A stretch of 55,944 bases of DNA. It comes from an uncultured Syntrophobacterales bacterium (GTDB taxonomy: Bacteria > Desulfobacterota > Syntrophia > Syntrophales > UBA5619). Below the pieces are notes generated by a model. The model did not search any database. It was not told the origin of the DNA and saw only the letters and a list, made by a program, of their open reading frames with translations. Where the stretch lies: contig CAIYSL010000053.1 of the NCBI GenBank assembly GCA_903928915.1, forward strand, positions 1 to 55,944. Reading direction: 5' to 3'. The translations under genes were made by a program, and so were the position numbers. This document shows, piece after piece, positions 15,491-24,051 of the stretch (positions within the stretch are counted from its first letter, which is position 1; each line of letters opens with the position of its first letter).

Positions 15491-16507
15491 ATGGCCATGA
15501 TGAACTATCCGAAGGAAGTCGTGCTCGGCGACATCTCCGTCCGCGACGGGCTCCAGCACGAGGAGCGGACCATACCCACCCGGGCCAAGCTCTGGCTGGT
15601 GGAGCAGCTCGCGCTGGCGGGGTTCCGGCGGCTGGAGGTTACCAACCTGGGTAATCCCGCCGGCATGCCCCAGTTCGCCGACGCCGACGAGCTCTTGCAG
15701 GCGATCAACCAGAGCAAGCTGCTGAAGGACAGGCGCAAGGAGCTGGAGCTGACCGCGGTAACCATCCGGGAAAAGGCGGCCGAACGGGCCTTCGCCGCCC
15801 GGCAGAAGGGGTGGGGGCCGGACCGCATCCTCTTCATGGTCTCGACGAGCGAATCGCACCACCGCCGCAATTCCGGGCTCTCCCTGGAGGAGTACTGGCG
15901 GATGTGCGAGAAGTACATCAAGATGGCCCATGAAAACGGGATCAAGGTGAACGGGACCGTATCGACCATCTGGGGATGCCCGATCGAGGGGCCGACGGAG
16001 CTGACGAAGGCCGTGGAGTTCACGCGGCGCTTCCTGGATATCGGGGCGGACGACATCGAGCACGCCGACCACGACGGCTCGGCCCCGCCCAACAAGGTGT
16101 ACGAATACTACTCCCTGCTCCTGGACGCCATCCCCGATCCGAATCTCCACATCGCCCACTTCCACGTCACCCGCGGCTGGGGGCTGGCCAACGTGCTGGC
16201 CGCGCTCCAGGCGGGGATCACCCATTTCGAATCCACCCTCGGCGGCACCGGCGGCCAGCCCTCCAATTTCGTCGACGGGTGCCCCGTGGCCGGGACCGGG
16301 AAATACTACTATGCCGATCCCAACATCGTCGGGCTCACCTCGACGGAGGACATGGTGGTGATGATGGACGAGATGGGGATAAAAACGGGCGTGGACGTGG
16401 ACCGCCTCCTGGATATCGGCCGGATGTACGAACGCATCCTCGGGCGCCGGCTTCGCTCGGAGTGCATCACCACCGGCCGCATCCCGAAGGCGCCCACCGG
16501 GCGGTGA
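15491..16507 (+). CDS. HMG-CoA-lyase-like / pyruvate carboxyltransferase-family enzyme
   Basis: 338-residue TIM-barrel protein of the HMGL-like family. The metal/substrate motif is GDISVRDGLQHEERTIPT (Arg-Asp as in HMG-CoA lyase) and the metal histidines lie in HIAHFHVTRGWGLANVLAALQ. The C-terminal loop that carries the catalytic Cys in true HMG-CoA lyases (GGCP) reads GGTGGQPSNFVDGCPVAGTG, so that Cys is missing or displaced. A divergent carbon-carbon lyase or condensing reaction is therefore likely. ATG 15491 has GAAAGGAGAAGG upstream. It is followed in the same direction by an amino-acid-type permease; substrate unknown. Confidence 0.83.
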   Translation: MAMMNYPKEVVLGDISVRDGLQHEERTIPTRAKLWLVEQLALAGFRRLEVTNLGNPAGMPQFADADELLQAINQSKLLKDRRKELELTAVTIREKAAERAFAARQKGWGPDRILFMVSTSESHHRRNSGLSLEEYWRMCEKYIKMAHENGIKVNGTVSTIWGCPIEGPTELTKAVEFTRRFLDIGADDIEHADHDGSAPPNKVYEYYSLLLDAIPDPNLHIAHFHVTRGWGLANVLAALQAGITHFESTLGGTGGQPSNFVDGCPVAGTGKYYYADPNIVGLTSTEDMVVMMDEMGIKTGVDVDRLLDIGRMYERILGRRLRSECITTGRIPKAPTGR

Positions 16508-16617
16508 CCGGAATGGAGGGGGGCCGTACGTAACGGTCCCCCGTGACGGTCAATCCCGCCTTCCCTATCGTGAAGGTATCACGCAACGCGGGTGCCGATC
16601 CCGATCAGACCGAAGCA

Positions 16618-17952
16618 ATGCAGAACGAAACGGCTGTGCCGAAAAAGACGCTCTCCCTGATCGACGGCGTTGCCCTGGTCGTCGGCATCGTGGTCGGGAC
16701 GGGGATATTCAAGACCCCCTCGCTCGTTGCCGCCAACACCGGGAGCGACGGCGCCTTTTTCCTTGCCTGGATCCTGGGCGGGGCCGTGTCCCTGATCGGC
16801 GCCCTGTGCTACGCCGAGCTTGCCGCCGCCTACCCCCATGCCGGCGGCGACTATCACTACCTGCGGCGAGCCTTCGGGAAAGAGGCGGCCTTCCTGTTCG
16901 GCTGGGCGCGGATGACGGTCATCCAGCCCGGCTCGATCGCCCTTTTGGCCTTTGTGTTCGGCGATTACCTCGCTCCGCTCCTCCCGCCGGTCGTTACCCC
17001 CTCCCTCTGCGCCGTTCTGGCGGTGGCCGCCTTGACCGCCGCGAACGTCATGGGAACGCGGAAGGGGACGGTGACGCAGAACGTCCTCACGCTCGCGAAG
17101 GTCGTCGGCCTGTTTTCCGTGCTGCTGGCCGGGCTGGCCTTTGCCCCGCCGCTTTCCCCGGCCGGCGGGGCGCTCCCCCCGGCGGGGGGGTCATTCGGCC
17201 TAGCCATGGTGTTCGTCCTGCTGACCTTCGGCGGCTGGAACGAAGCGGCGTACATCTCTGCCGAGCTCCAGCAGGGGGAGCGGAACATGATCCGCGTGCT
17301 GCTCGGGGGAGTGGCGGCCATCACGGCGCTGTACCTCGTGGCGGGCGCGGCATACCTCACGGGGCTGGGGATAGGCGGCATGAGCGCCTCGGAGGTGGTG
17401 GCCGCGGACCTGATGCGAAAGGCCTTCGGCGACTCCGGGGCGGGGATCGTCAGCCTCCTGATCGCAGTCGCGGCGCTCGGGGCGATCAACGCCACCATCT
17501 TCACCGGCGCCCGCACCAGCTACGCCGTAGGCCGCGACTTTGCGCTGTTCTCCCTCCTCGGCCGCTGGCGGCAGGACACGAACACCCCGGCAACCGCCCT
17601 GCTCGTCCAGGGGGTGATCGCCGCAGTCCTGGTGCTGATGGGAGCGGTGACCCGCAGGGGGTTCGAGACGATGGTCGAGTTCACGGCCCCGGTATTCTGG
17701 CTGTTCTTTCTGCTCACGGGAGTCGCGTTCTTTCTGCTGCGCAGGCGGGAGCCCGGCACTGTTCGGCCGTTCAAGGTCCCGCTGTACCCCCTGGTTCCCG
17801 CGTTGTTCTGTTGCTCCTGCGGGTACATGCTGCACGCGAGCCTGCGGTACACCGGTAGCGGCGCCGCGGTCGGCCTGGGGCTGTTGTGTACGGGGGGGCT
17901 GGTACTGGCGGCAGCCCGCTGTCACCAACGAAGGAAAGGAGAAGGGATATGA
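16618..17952 (+). CDS. APC-superfamily amino acid permease
   Basis: 444-residue membrane transporter with about 12 hydrophobic helices. The N-terminal VALVVGIVVGTGIFKTPSLVA is the unwound TM1 motif of the amino acid-polyamine-organocation superfamily, followed by GALCYAELAAAYPHAGGDYHYLRRAFG in TM3. NAAYISAEL-like and TSYAVGRDFALF segments are also typical. ATG 16618 starts shortly before TM1; a GTG at 16543 would add 25 unremarkable residues, and neither has a strong ribosome site. It most resembles LAT-type exchangers. The downstream methyltransferase starts on its stop codon (ATGA). Confidence 0.88.
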   Translation: MQNETAVPKKTLSLIDGVALVVGIVVGTGIFKTPSLVAANTGSDGAFFLAWILGGAVSLIGALCYAELAAAYPHAGGDYHYLRRAFGKEAAFLFGWARMTVIQPGSIALLAFVFGDYLAPLLPPVVTPSLCAVLAVAALTAANVMGTRKGTVTQNVLTLAKVVGLFSVLLAGLAFAPPLSPAGGALPPAGGSFGLAMVFVLLTFGGWNEAAYISAELQQGERNMIRVLLGGVAAITALYLVAGAAYLTGLGIGGMSASEVVAADLMRKAFGDSGAGIVSLLIAVAALGAINATIFTGARTSYAVGRDFALFSLLGRWRQDTNTPATALLVQGVIAAVLVLMGAVTRRGFETMVEFTAPVFWLFFLLTGVAFFLLRRREPGTVRPFKVPLYPLVPALFCCSCGYMLHASLRYTGSGAAVGLGLLCTGGLVLAAARCHQRRKGEGI

Positions 17953-18794
17953 GGTTCATCCGCGTCGTGCGTCCGTGCATTCTGTGCGTCTTGCTGCTGC
18001 TGATCGGCGTCGGGGGGTACGCGCAGACGCCGCCGGCGAAAGACGACTACGAGCCGCAGCCCGGGCAGGTCGGCAAGGACGTGATGTGGCTGCCCACCGA
18101 GCTGGCGCTGACCGAAACGATGCTGAACCTGGCCGAGGTGACGGCGCAGGATTACGTGATCGACCTCGGCTCCGGCGACGGCCGCATCGTCATCAACGCC
18201 GCGAAGCGCGGCGCCCGGAGCCTCGGTATCGAGTACAACCCCGACCTGGTCGCCCTGTCGAAGCGCAACGCCGCCCGGGAGGGGGTCGCCGACCGCGCCC
18301 GGTTCGTTCAGGGGGACATCTTCGAGACCGACTTCTCCCAGGCGACGGTGATCACGATGTTCCTGCTGCCGGAGCTCAACCTCCAGCTCAGGCCGACGAT
18401 CCTCAAACTCAAACCCGGCACCCGTGTCGTTTCCAATTCCTTCGACATGGGGGAATGGCAGGCCGATAAGGAGCTTGCCCTGGGAAAGGCCGAGGGGTGC
18501 GACACCGTCTACTGCCGTGCCTTCCTCTGGGTCGTGCCGGCCAGGGTCGACGGGACCTGGAAGTTTTCCCCGGGGGAGATCGACCTCCAGCAGGAGTTCC
18601 AGCTGTTCTCCGGCACGGCCCGTGCGGACCAGGACCGCGTGCCCGTGGTCGGCGGCCGCCTCGCGGGAGACCGGATCAGCTTCGGGATCGGCGACGCCCG
18701 CTACACCGGCCGCGTAACCGGCGACGCCATGGAGGGGACGGTCCGCTCGGGCGGCGCCACTACCGCCTGGAGCGCACGCCGGATCACCCGGTAG
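17949..18794 (+). CDS. Class I SAM-dependent methyltransferase with signal peptide
   Basis: 281 residues. Residues 1-25 (RFIRVVRPCILCVLLLLIGVGGYAQ) look like a cleavable signal peptide. The next part has the SAM-binding motif VIDLGSGDGRIVI, an acidic strand end GIEYNPDL and VITMFLLPELN. The C-terminal 100 residues (from about 180) form an uncharacterised beta-rich region ending TVRSGGATTAWSARR. ATG 17949 has AAAGGAGAAGGG upstream and overlaps the permease stop. SAM is not expected outside the cytoplasm, so either the hydrophobic start is a membrane anchor facing inward or the protein uses the fold for something else. The target is unknown. Confidence 0.85.
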   Translation: MRFIRVVRPCILCVLLLLIGVGGYAQTPPAKDDYEPQPGQVGKDVMWLPTELALTETMLNLAEVTAQDYVIDLGSGDGRIVINAAKRGARSLGIEYNPDLVALSKRNAAREGVADRARFVQGDIFETDFSQATVITMFLLPELNLQLRPTILKLKPGTRVVSNSFDMGEWQADKELALGKAEGCDTVYCRAFLWVVPARVDGTWKFSPGEIDLQQEFQLFSGTARADQDRVPVVGGRLAGDRISFGIGDARYTGRVTGDAMEGTVRSGGATTAWSARRITR

Positions 18795-18819
18795 CCCCCG
18801 GGCAGAGCAGCCGTCCCCC

Positions 18820-19257
18820 CTATCCCGGGGTTACCGTGGAGGTGCAGTGCGGGCAGCGGGTCGCCTTGCGGGGGATGTCGGTCAGGCAGAACGGGCACTC
18901 CCTGGTCGTCGGGGCGGCAGCCGGCGCCTCGCGCTTCAGGCGGTTGACCTGCTTGACGAGGAGGAAGATGGCGAACCCGACGATCAGAAAGTCGATCGCC
19001 GTGTTGAAAAAAAGCCCGTAGTTCAGCGTGGCCGCGCCGGCCTTCTTTGCCTCGGCCAATGACTCGAAGGACTTGCCGGAGAGGTTGATGAAGAGGTTGC
19101 TGAAGTCCACCTTGCCGAGCAGGAGTCCGATGGGAGGCATCAGCACGTCATTGACGAAGGAGGTAACGACCTTGCCGAAGGCCGCGCCGACGATGATCCC
19201 GACCGCCATGTCCAGCACGTTTCCCTTTACCACAAACTCTTTGAATTCTTTGAACAT
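18820..19257 (-). CDS. mscL: Large-conductance mechanosensitive channel with zinc-ribbon tail
   Basis: 145-residue Msc[31 protein letters not shown] is the cytoplasmic helix plus TM1 pore, and the second membrane helix is [23 protein letters not shown]. After the channel comes a short Pro/Ala linker and [19 protein letters not shown], two CxxC pairs that should bind zinc. The channel opens at high membrane tension to release solutes during osmotic downshock. GAGGTGCC lies before ATG 19257. A TATAAT at 19307-19302 on the minus strand is a plausible -10 box, but its -35 is weak. The gene is convergent with the methyltransferase. Confidence 0.95.
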   Translation of the reverse strand: MFKEFKEFVVKGNVLDMAVGIIVGAAFGKVVTSFVNDVLMPPIGLLLGKVDFSNLFINLSGKSFESLAEAKKAGAATLNYGLFFNTAIDFLIVGFAIFLLVKQVNRLKREAPAAAPTTRECPFCLTDIPRKATRCPHCTSTVTPG

Positions 19258-19467
19258 AGGCACCTCCTCGCGTTCCTGTTTCCGGGGGATGGGGCGGTTC
19301 AATTATACACGACGGCGGTGGAAAAGACGATAAGTTTCTGCCGCCGGCCGGCAATCGGTTCGGACGGAAGGCCCTTGCACCGCGGCCCGGGAGGACCTGC
19401 CGATTGGCTGCGGCGCAGGGGGTGATGGCATCGGGAGGTAGTAGTCACCGCCCATCGGGATGCTGCG

Positions 19468-19496
19468 TTTACTTAGGCCCGATTCTCGGCTATACT
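19468..19496 (+). promoter_or_regulatory. Sigma-70 promoter for the fatty acid hydroxylase operon
   Basis: TTTACT (19468-19473) and TATACT (19491-19496) with a 17-base spacer, 25 bases upstream of ATG 19522, so the leader would be short (about 20 bases). Confidence 0.55.
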
Positions 19497-19521
19497 TGCC
19501 CGAACAGAGACGGGTTTCTCC

Positions 19522-20478
19522 ATGGCGCCACCCTATCCCGAGATGAATTCTTTCCCCCATGAGGCGGCGATCCGGATCGGCTTCTTCCTGGCGATCTTTC
19601 TCGCCGTTGCCCTTGCCGAGCGGGGCGCTCCCCGCCGGCGGCGCACCGTTTCCGCGGCTGCCCGCTGGCGGGTAAACCTCGCCATCACCCTGCTCGGCGC
19701 GCTCGCGGCCCGCTTCCTTTCCCCGATCCTTCCCGTCGGGCTCGCCCTGCTGGCCGCCTCCCGCGGCTGGGGGATGCTCAACCAGCTGGCTCTGCCGTTC
19801 TGGCCGTCTCTCGTCATCGGGGTACTGCTGCTCGACTTGCTCATCTACCTCCAGCACTTCCTGTTCCACCTGCTCCCGCTGTTCTGGCGGCTCCACGGCA
19901 TGCACCACACCGACCTGGACATCGACGTCACCACGGGGCTCCGGTTTCACCCCCTGGAGATCTACCTCTCCACGCTGATCAAGCTCGCCGCGGTGGCGCT
20001 GCTGGGCGTATCCGCCCCGGCGGTCATCGCCTTCGAGGTGCTGTTGAACGGGACGTCGCTGTTCAACCACGGCAACATCCGCCTCGGCGAGGGGTTCGAC
20101 CGGGTGCTCCGGCTGCTGGTCGTCACCCCCGACATGCACCGCGTCCACCATTCGGTCATCGTCCGGGAGACGAACAGCAACTTCGGGTTCAACTTCCCCT
20201 GGTGGGACCGTCTGTTCGGGACCTACCGGCCGCAGCCGGACAGGGGGCACGACGGGATGACCATCGGCCTCGCCCGCTTCCGGGATGCCGGGGTCCTGAC
20301 GCTCCGGTATCTGCTGCTGCTGCCCTTCCGCCGGGGAGGGATGACGGCGGGCGGGGGCGTCGCCGGCGGGCCGCGGGCAGGGGCAGGCAGTCCGGCAGAG
20401 GGCAGAAAGCCCGGCACCGGGCCGGCTGCCGGATCAACCACCGCGCCGCCGGTCCCTCCGGGGAGTCCGCCGCGATGA
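19522..20478 (+). CDS. Sterol desaturase/fatty acid hydroxylase-family membrane enzyme
   Basis: 318-residue di-iron membrane protein. The histidine clusters of the family are present: LQHFLFH, WRLHGMHHTDLD, FNHGNIR and MHRVHHS, set among four or five hydrophobic helices. These enzymes use O2 to hydroxylate or desaturate lipids. The last 45 residues are a low-complexity Gly/Pro/Ala tail that may be disordered or a run-on from mutation of an earlier stop. ATG 19522 is used; a second ATG at 19543 is possible. The next gene starts inside its stop (ATGA at 20475). An O2-dependent enzyme in a likely anaerobe suggests microaerobic capacity or an alternative use. Confidence 0.88.
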   Translation: MAPPYPEMNSFPHEAAIRIGFFLAIFLAVALAERGAPRRRRTVSAAARWRVNLAITLLGALAARFLSPILPVGLALLAASRGWGMLNQLALPFWPSLVIGVLLLDLLIYLQHFLFHLLPLFWRLHGMHHTDLDIDVTTGLRFHPLEIYLSTLIKLAAVALLGVSAPAVIAFEVLLNGTSLFNHGNIRLGEGFDRVLRLLVVTPDMHRVHHSVIVRETNSNFGFNFPWWDRLFGTYRPQPDRGHDGMTIGLARFRDAGVLTLRYLLLLPFRRGGMTAGGGVAGGPRAGAGSPAEGRKPGTGPAAGSTTAPPVPPGSPPR

Positions 20479-21173
20479 GCGGGGAGAGGCACTGCACCGT
20501 CATGTTCGTCCGCTACCCGGAGAAGGGGAGGGTCAAGTCGCGCCTTGCCGCGGCCTTCGACGCGGGGTTCGTCTGCGCGCTGTACGAGGCATTCGTGAAG
20601 GATCTGCTGGCGACGCTCGCCGGCTGCGGCCGCCCCTTCCGCATCGCCTTCACGCCTGCGGAGCGGGAAGCGGACATCCGCCGGCTTTTCGGCCGGCACG
20701 ATTCCTTCCCCCAGCGCGGCGCCGACCTGGGAGAGCGGATGCGAAACGCCCTGCAAGACTGCTTTGCCGAGGGATTCGCCTCGGCGGTCATCATCGGGAG
20801 CGACATCCCCGACCTCCCGCCGGAGCTCCTCGCGGAGGCGGCTGCGGCCCTGGCCGATCACGACGCCGTGCTCGGTCCGGCCCTCGACGGGGGATACTAT
20901 CTGATCGGTTTCCGGCAGGAGACCCTTGTCCCCGAGGTGTTTGCGGGGATCGCCTGGGGTTCCGGGGAGGTGTTTGCCGAGACCATGGCGAGGCTGGCGC
21001 GGGCCGGAAGCAGGGTCTGTGTGCTCGACCGCCTGCGGGACGTGGACACGCCGGAGGACCTCCGGGATCTCATCGCGCGCCACCGGGAGACCCCCTTCGT
21101 CCGGTCGCGGACGATGGCCTGCCTCACCGCCGGGCCCGCCCCCGGCGCTCCGGGACGCCCCGGGGGCGCGTGA
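20475..21173 (+). CDS. TIGR04282-type glycosyltransferase
   Basis: 232-residue GT-A-like nucleotidyl/glycosyl transferase. MFVRYPEKGRVKSRLAAAF at the start, FPQRGADLGERMRNAL, VIIGSDIPDLPPELL, VLGPALDGGYYLIGF and the RDVDTPEDLRDL ending are characteristic of the TIGR04282 group (rSAM/selenodomain-associated transferase 1). This group often neighbours TIGR04283 proteins in arsenosugar-like pathways; here the TIGR04283 gene is 9 kb upstream. ATG 20475 overlaps the hydroxylase stop. The acceptor is unknown. The last 20 residues are Pro/Gly-rich and probably not conserved. Confidence 0.88.
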   Translation: MSGERHCTVMFVRYPEKGRVKSRLAAAFDAGFVCALYEAFVKDLLATLAGCGRPFRIAFTPAEREADIRRLFGRHDSFPQRGADLGERMRNALQDCFAEGFASAVIIGSDIPDLPPELLAEAAAALADHDAVLGPALDGGYYLIGFRQETLVPEVFAGIAWGSGEVFAETMARLARAGSRVCVLDRLRDVDTPEDLRDLIARHRETPFVRSRTMACLTAGPAPGAPGRPGGA

Positions 21174-21219
21174 GCGAAGCTGCCGGCGGGTGCTTTGGGC
21201 CCCGCGGCGCGCATCAAAC

Positions 21220-21248
21220 TTGACAGAGCGGGCTGTTTTCATTAGAGT
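21220..21248 (+). promoter_or_regulatory. Sigma-70 promoter for the flavoprotein gene
   Basis: TTGACA (21220-21225) and TAGAGT (21243-21248), 17 bases apart, about 90 bases before the flavoprotein start. Confidence 0.6.
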
Positions 21249-21338
21249 TGCCCGAAGTCGTGCCGCCGCCCCGGCCCGAGACCGAGACGAGCCGGTGCAG
21301 GTTGTACGGATAGTTCACGGATTTCCGGGAGGAAGATG

Positions 21339-21914
21339 ATGAACGTCGTGGCATTCAACGGCAGTCCCCGCGCACGGGGAAACACCGCGATTCTGCTCAA
21401 CACGGTTCTTGCGGAACTCAAAGCGGAAGGGATCGACACCGAGCTGATTTCCCTGGGAGGGGCGGCGATCCCCGGCTGCCGCGCCTGTTTCAAGTGCTTC
21501 GAGACCAGGGACAGCCGGTGCGCCGTGACCGGCGACATCCTGAACGACTGTATCGCCCGGATGCGTGCGGCGGATGGCATCATCCTGGGTTCCCCCACCT
21601 ATTTTTCTGATGTCTCCGCCGGGATGAAGGCGCTGATCGAGCGCGCCGGGATGACGGCGCGCGCCAACCCGGAGATCCTGAGAAGGAAGGTCGGCGCGTC
21701 CGTCGTGGCCGTGAGACGGGCCGGCGCCGTGCACGCCTTCAACTCTCTGAACCTCTTTTTCCTGATCGGCGAGGTGATCGTCGTCGGGTCCAGTTACTGG
21801 AATATCGGCGTCGGACGCGAGCCGGGCGAAGTGGAGAAGGATGCGGAGGGGATCGCCACGATGAAAACACTCGGCCGGAACATGGCCTGGCTCCTGAAGC
21901 GGGTCCGCGGCTGA
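21339..21914 (+). CDS. Flavodoxin-fold NAD(P)H-dependent FMN reductase-like protein
   Basis: About 191 residues with a flavodoxin fold: FNGSPRARGNTAILL is the FMN-phosphate loop, and GSPTYFSDVSAGMKALIER binds the isoalloxazine ring. CRACFKCFETRDSRCAVTGD is a Cys-rich segment common in iron-sulfur-associated flavoproteins (Isf-like). FMN-dependent electron transfer or quinone/metal reduction is the likely role. Two adjacent ATGs (21336, 21339) follow GGGAGG; the second has the better spacing. It has its own promoter and stands alone before the cyclase gene. Confidence 0.87.
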   Translation: MNVVAFNGSPRARGNTAILLNTVLAELKAEGIDTELISLGGAAIPGCRACFKCFETRDSRCAVTGDILNDCIARMRAADGIILGSPTYFSDVSAGMKALIERAGMTARANPEILRRKVGASVVAVRRAGAVHAFNSLNLFFLIGEVIVVGSSYWNIGVGREPGEVEKDAEGIATMKTLGRNMAWLLKRVRG

Positions 21915-22018
21915 TTCCCGCGCCGGGAGGAGACGAGCGGCGGTCAAGCGGCCGCCGCTCGCAGCGGGACCGGACGCCGCCGGTGGGGTCCGGCGCAAGC
22001 CAACGGGGGGAGACGCAG

Positions 22019-22966
22019 ATGATCAGTCAGGAGGAGTTGGGGCGGATCAGGTTGTTCCAAGCGGTCGATCTCGACTCGATCAGGGGGTTGATCGACGCCT
22101 GTACGGTGCGCGTGCTCCAGGCGGGCGAAGAGCTGATCACCGCGGGTCAGGTGAACCGGACGGTCTATTTCATCCTCAGCGGCAGCATGCTCGTCCATCT
22201 TGACCCCACCACGGGCGCCGCAGCGGTGGTCCTCGGTCCCGGCGAGAGCGTTGCCGAGATGTCGGTGATCGATCGTCGTCCCGCCTCGGCCTCGGTCGTT
22301 GCCGCGGAACCGACCCGCCTGCTCGCCATGGACGAGGAGATCCTTTGGTCCCTCGTCCGCTCCTCCCATGTGGCTGCCTGCAATCTGCTGATCGCCCTGG
22401 CCGGGCGGCTCAGGCGCGCCGATGCCGCCCTGGCCGGAAACGCGGACGCGGAGGAAGACGCCGAGGGGTACGGCACGGTCGATGCCCTGACGGGCCTGCA
22501 CAATCGATTCTGGCTGGAGAAGATCCTCGCGCGCCAGATCGAGCGGATGGCCCGCGGCAGCCAGCCTCCGCGGCTTGCCGTGATCATGGTCGATATCGAT
22601 GACTTCAAGGCCTTCAACGAGCGCCACGGGATGGATCAGGGCGACCACATCCTCTCCTTCGTATCGCACACGATCTGCGACCATCTGCGGCCGACGGAAG
22701 TCATCAGCCGGTACGGCGGCGACGAGTTTGTCATCTTCATCCCCGGAATCGAAGTGGATGTGGCCCGGCGGATCAGCGACCGGATCCACCAGGGGGTGAT
22801 GGATGCCGTGCCGGTCATGCCCGACGGCACGACCGTTCCCCATCCCACCATATCGCTGGGGATTGCGATGCTGCAGCCGGGGCAGACGGCGGAGGAACTC
22901 CTCGGCCAGGCGGACCGGGTCCTCATGCGCGCCAAGAACGACGGGGGGAACCGCATTGCCGAGTGA
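22019..22966 (+). CDS. Cyclic-nucleotide-binding domain fused to GGDEF diguanylate cyclase
   Basis: 315 residues. Residues 8-135 form a cNMP-binding beta barrel (VLQAGEELITAGQVNRTVYFILSG, GESVAEMSVIDRRPASASV), though the phosphate cassette is not fully canonical. Residues 152-310 form a GGDEF domain with DALTGLHNR, VDIDDFKAFNERHG and the intact active site RYGGDEF (233-237). The inhibitory site expected at R224xxD reads RPTE, a conservative Asp to Glu change. It would make c-di-GMP in the cytoplasm in response to a bound ligand, possibly a cyclic nucleotide. ATG 22019 has GGGGGGAGA upstream. Confidence 0.92.
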   Translation: MISQEELGRIRLFQAVDLDSIRGLIDACTVRVLQAGEELITAGQVNRTVYFILSGSMLVHLDPTTGAAAVVLGPGESVAEMSVIDRRPASASVVAAEPTRLLAMDEEILWSLVRSSHVAACNLLIALAGRLRRADAALAGNADAEEDAEGYGTVDALTGLHNRFWLEKILARQIERMARGSQPPRLAVIMVDIDDFKAFNERHGMDQGDHILSFVSHTICDHLRPTEVISRYGGDEFVIFIPGIEVDVARRISDRIHQGVMDAVPVMPDGTTVPHPTISLGIAMLQPGQTAEELLGQADRVLMRAKNDGGNRIAE

Positions 22967-23053
22967 GGCGCCTCCGGCGACGAACAGTACGCGTGCCTGA
23001 TACTGCGGAACGAACAGGGTACGATCAAAATATGGACCGGGCGTGCTGATTCG

Positions 23054-24046
23054 CTACCACCGCATGACAACTGATCCCCACGCCAGGCCGGCCCCAAAAC
23101 CCGTGAGAACCACCACATCGCCCGGTCGTATTCGTCCGGTTTTCACCGCTTCGTCGAGGGCGATGGGAATGGATGCGGATGAGGTGTTGCCGTATCGATC
23201 CAGATTTACCATGAATTTTTCCATGGGCAACCCCATTCTGCGGGCCGCCGCCTGAATAATGCGGATATTGGCCTGGTGGGGTATGATCAGCGCGACATCA
23301 TCCATTGCCAGGCCCGCCATACTCAGGGCCTTTTCCGTCGATTCAGGAAGGACAGTCATACCGAACATGAACACTTCCATGCCCTTCATCCGTACCTTGT
23401 GCATGTTGGCCGCAACAGTATCGGCCGTCAGTTCCGTGCGCGTTCCCCCCGCCGGGACGTAGATGGTATCGTAGCCAGACCCGTCGGCGCCAAGATACGT
23501 AGCCAGGATACCCTGCCCCTCCATCCCCGGTTGCAGCACCACTGCGCCGGCTCCATCCCCGGCCAGGATTGCAACATCAAAATCCTCCCGGTTTATGAGT
23601 CGCGAAAAAAGCTCCGCGCAGACAACGAGAACGTTCCTATACGTGCCGGAAGCAATGAACTGGCTTCCGACGGTCACCGCGTAGACAAAACCGGAGCACG
23701 CAATGTTCAGATCGAAGGCGGCGGCTTTCTTCGAGCCGAGTTTTTCCTGAACGATGGGTGCCGCTGCTGTTGTCATAAAATCAGGACAGAGAGTGGACAG
23801 AATGAGCATATCCACATCGCCGGCGTCAATGCCGGCATCTCTGAGTGCCCGCTCCGCAGCGATGACGGCGAGATCGGATGTGGCCTGGGTTTCATCGGCA
23901 ATATGCCGTTCCCGTATTCCCGACCTCGACTGGATGTGCTCGACACTGACATTGAACTTCTTTGCCAGCGTCTCGGTTGTCAGTACGGCCTCGGGAACAT
24001 AAACGCCGATCCCGGCGATGCGCGTATTGATCCGTTCTGCTGCCAT
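23054..24046 (-). CDS. 3-oxoacyl-ACP synthase III (KASIII), module B
   Basis: 330-residue FabH-family enzyme with an intact triad: Cys in NIACSGFVYAV, His in PHQANIRIIQAAA, Asn in YGNTSSASIP. The N-terminus RIAGIGVYVPEAVLTTETLAKKF and SGIRERHIADE are typical. It is the last gene of a three-gene minus-strand operon (ACP, GNAT, KASIII), starting 5 bases after the GNAT stop, with GGATAGGGAGA directly before ATG 24046. It differs from the KASIII at 5327. In this context it could build or transfer a beta-ketoacyl group on the operon's own ACP. Base composition is lower in G+C than the flanks, suggesting separate acquisition. Confidence 0.93.
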   Translation of the reverse strand: MAAERINTRIAGIGVYVPEAVLTTETLAKKFNVSVEHIQSRSGIRERHIADETQATSDLAVIAAERALRDAGIDAGDVDMLILSTLCPDFMTTAAAPIVQEKLGSKKAAAFDLNIACSGFVYAVTVGSQFIASGTYRNVLVVCAELFSRLINREDFDVAILAGDGAGAVVLQPGMEGQGILATYLGADGSGYDTIYVPAGGTRTELTADTVAANMHKVRMKGMEVFMFGMTVLPESTEKALSMAGLAMDDVALIIPHQANIRIIQAAARRMGLPMEKFMVNLDRYGNTSSASIPIALDEAVKTGRIRPGDVVVLTGFGAGLAWGSVVMRW

Positions 24047-24051
24047 TCTCC

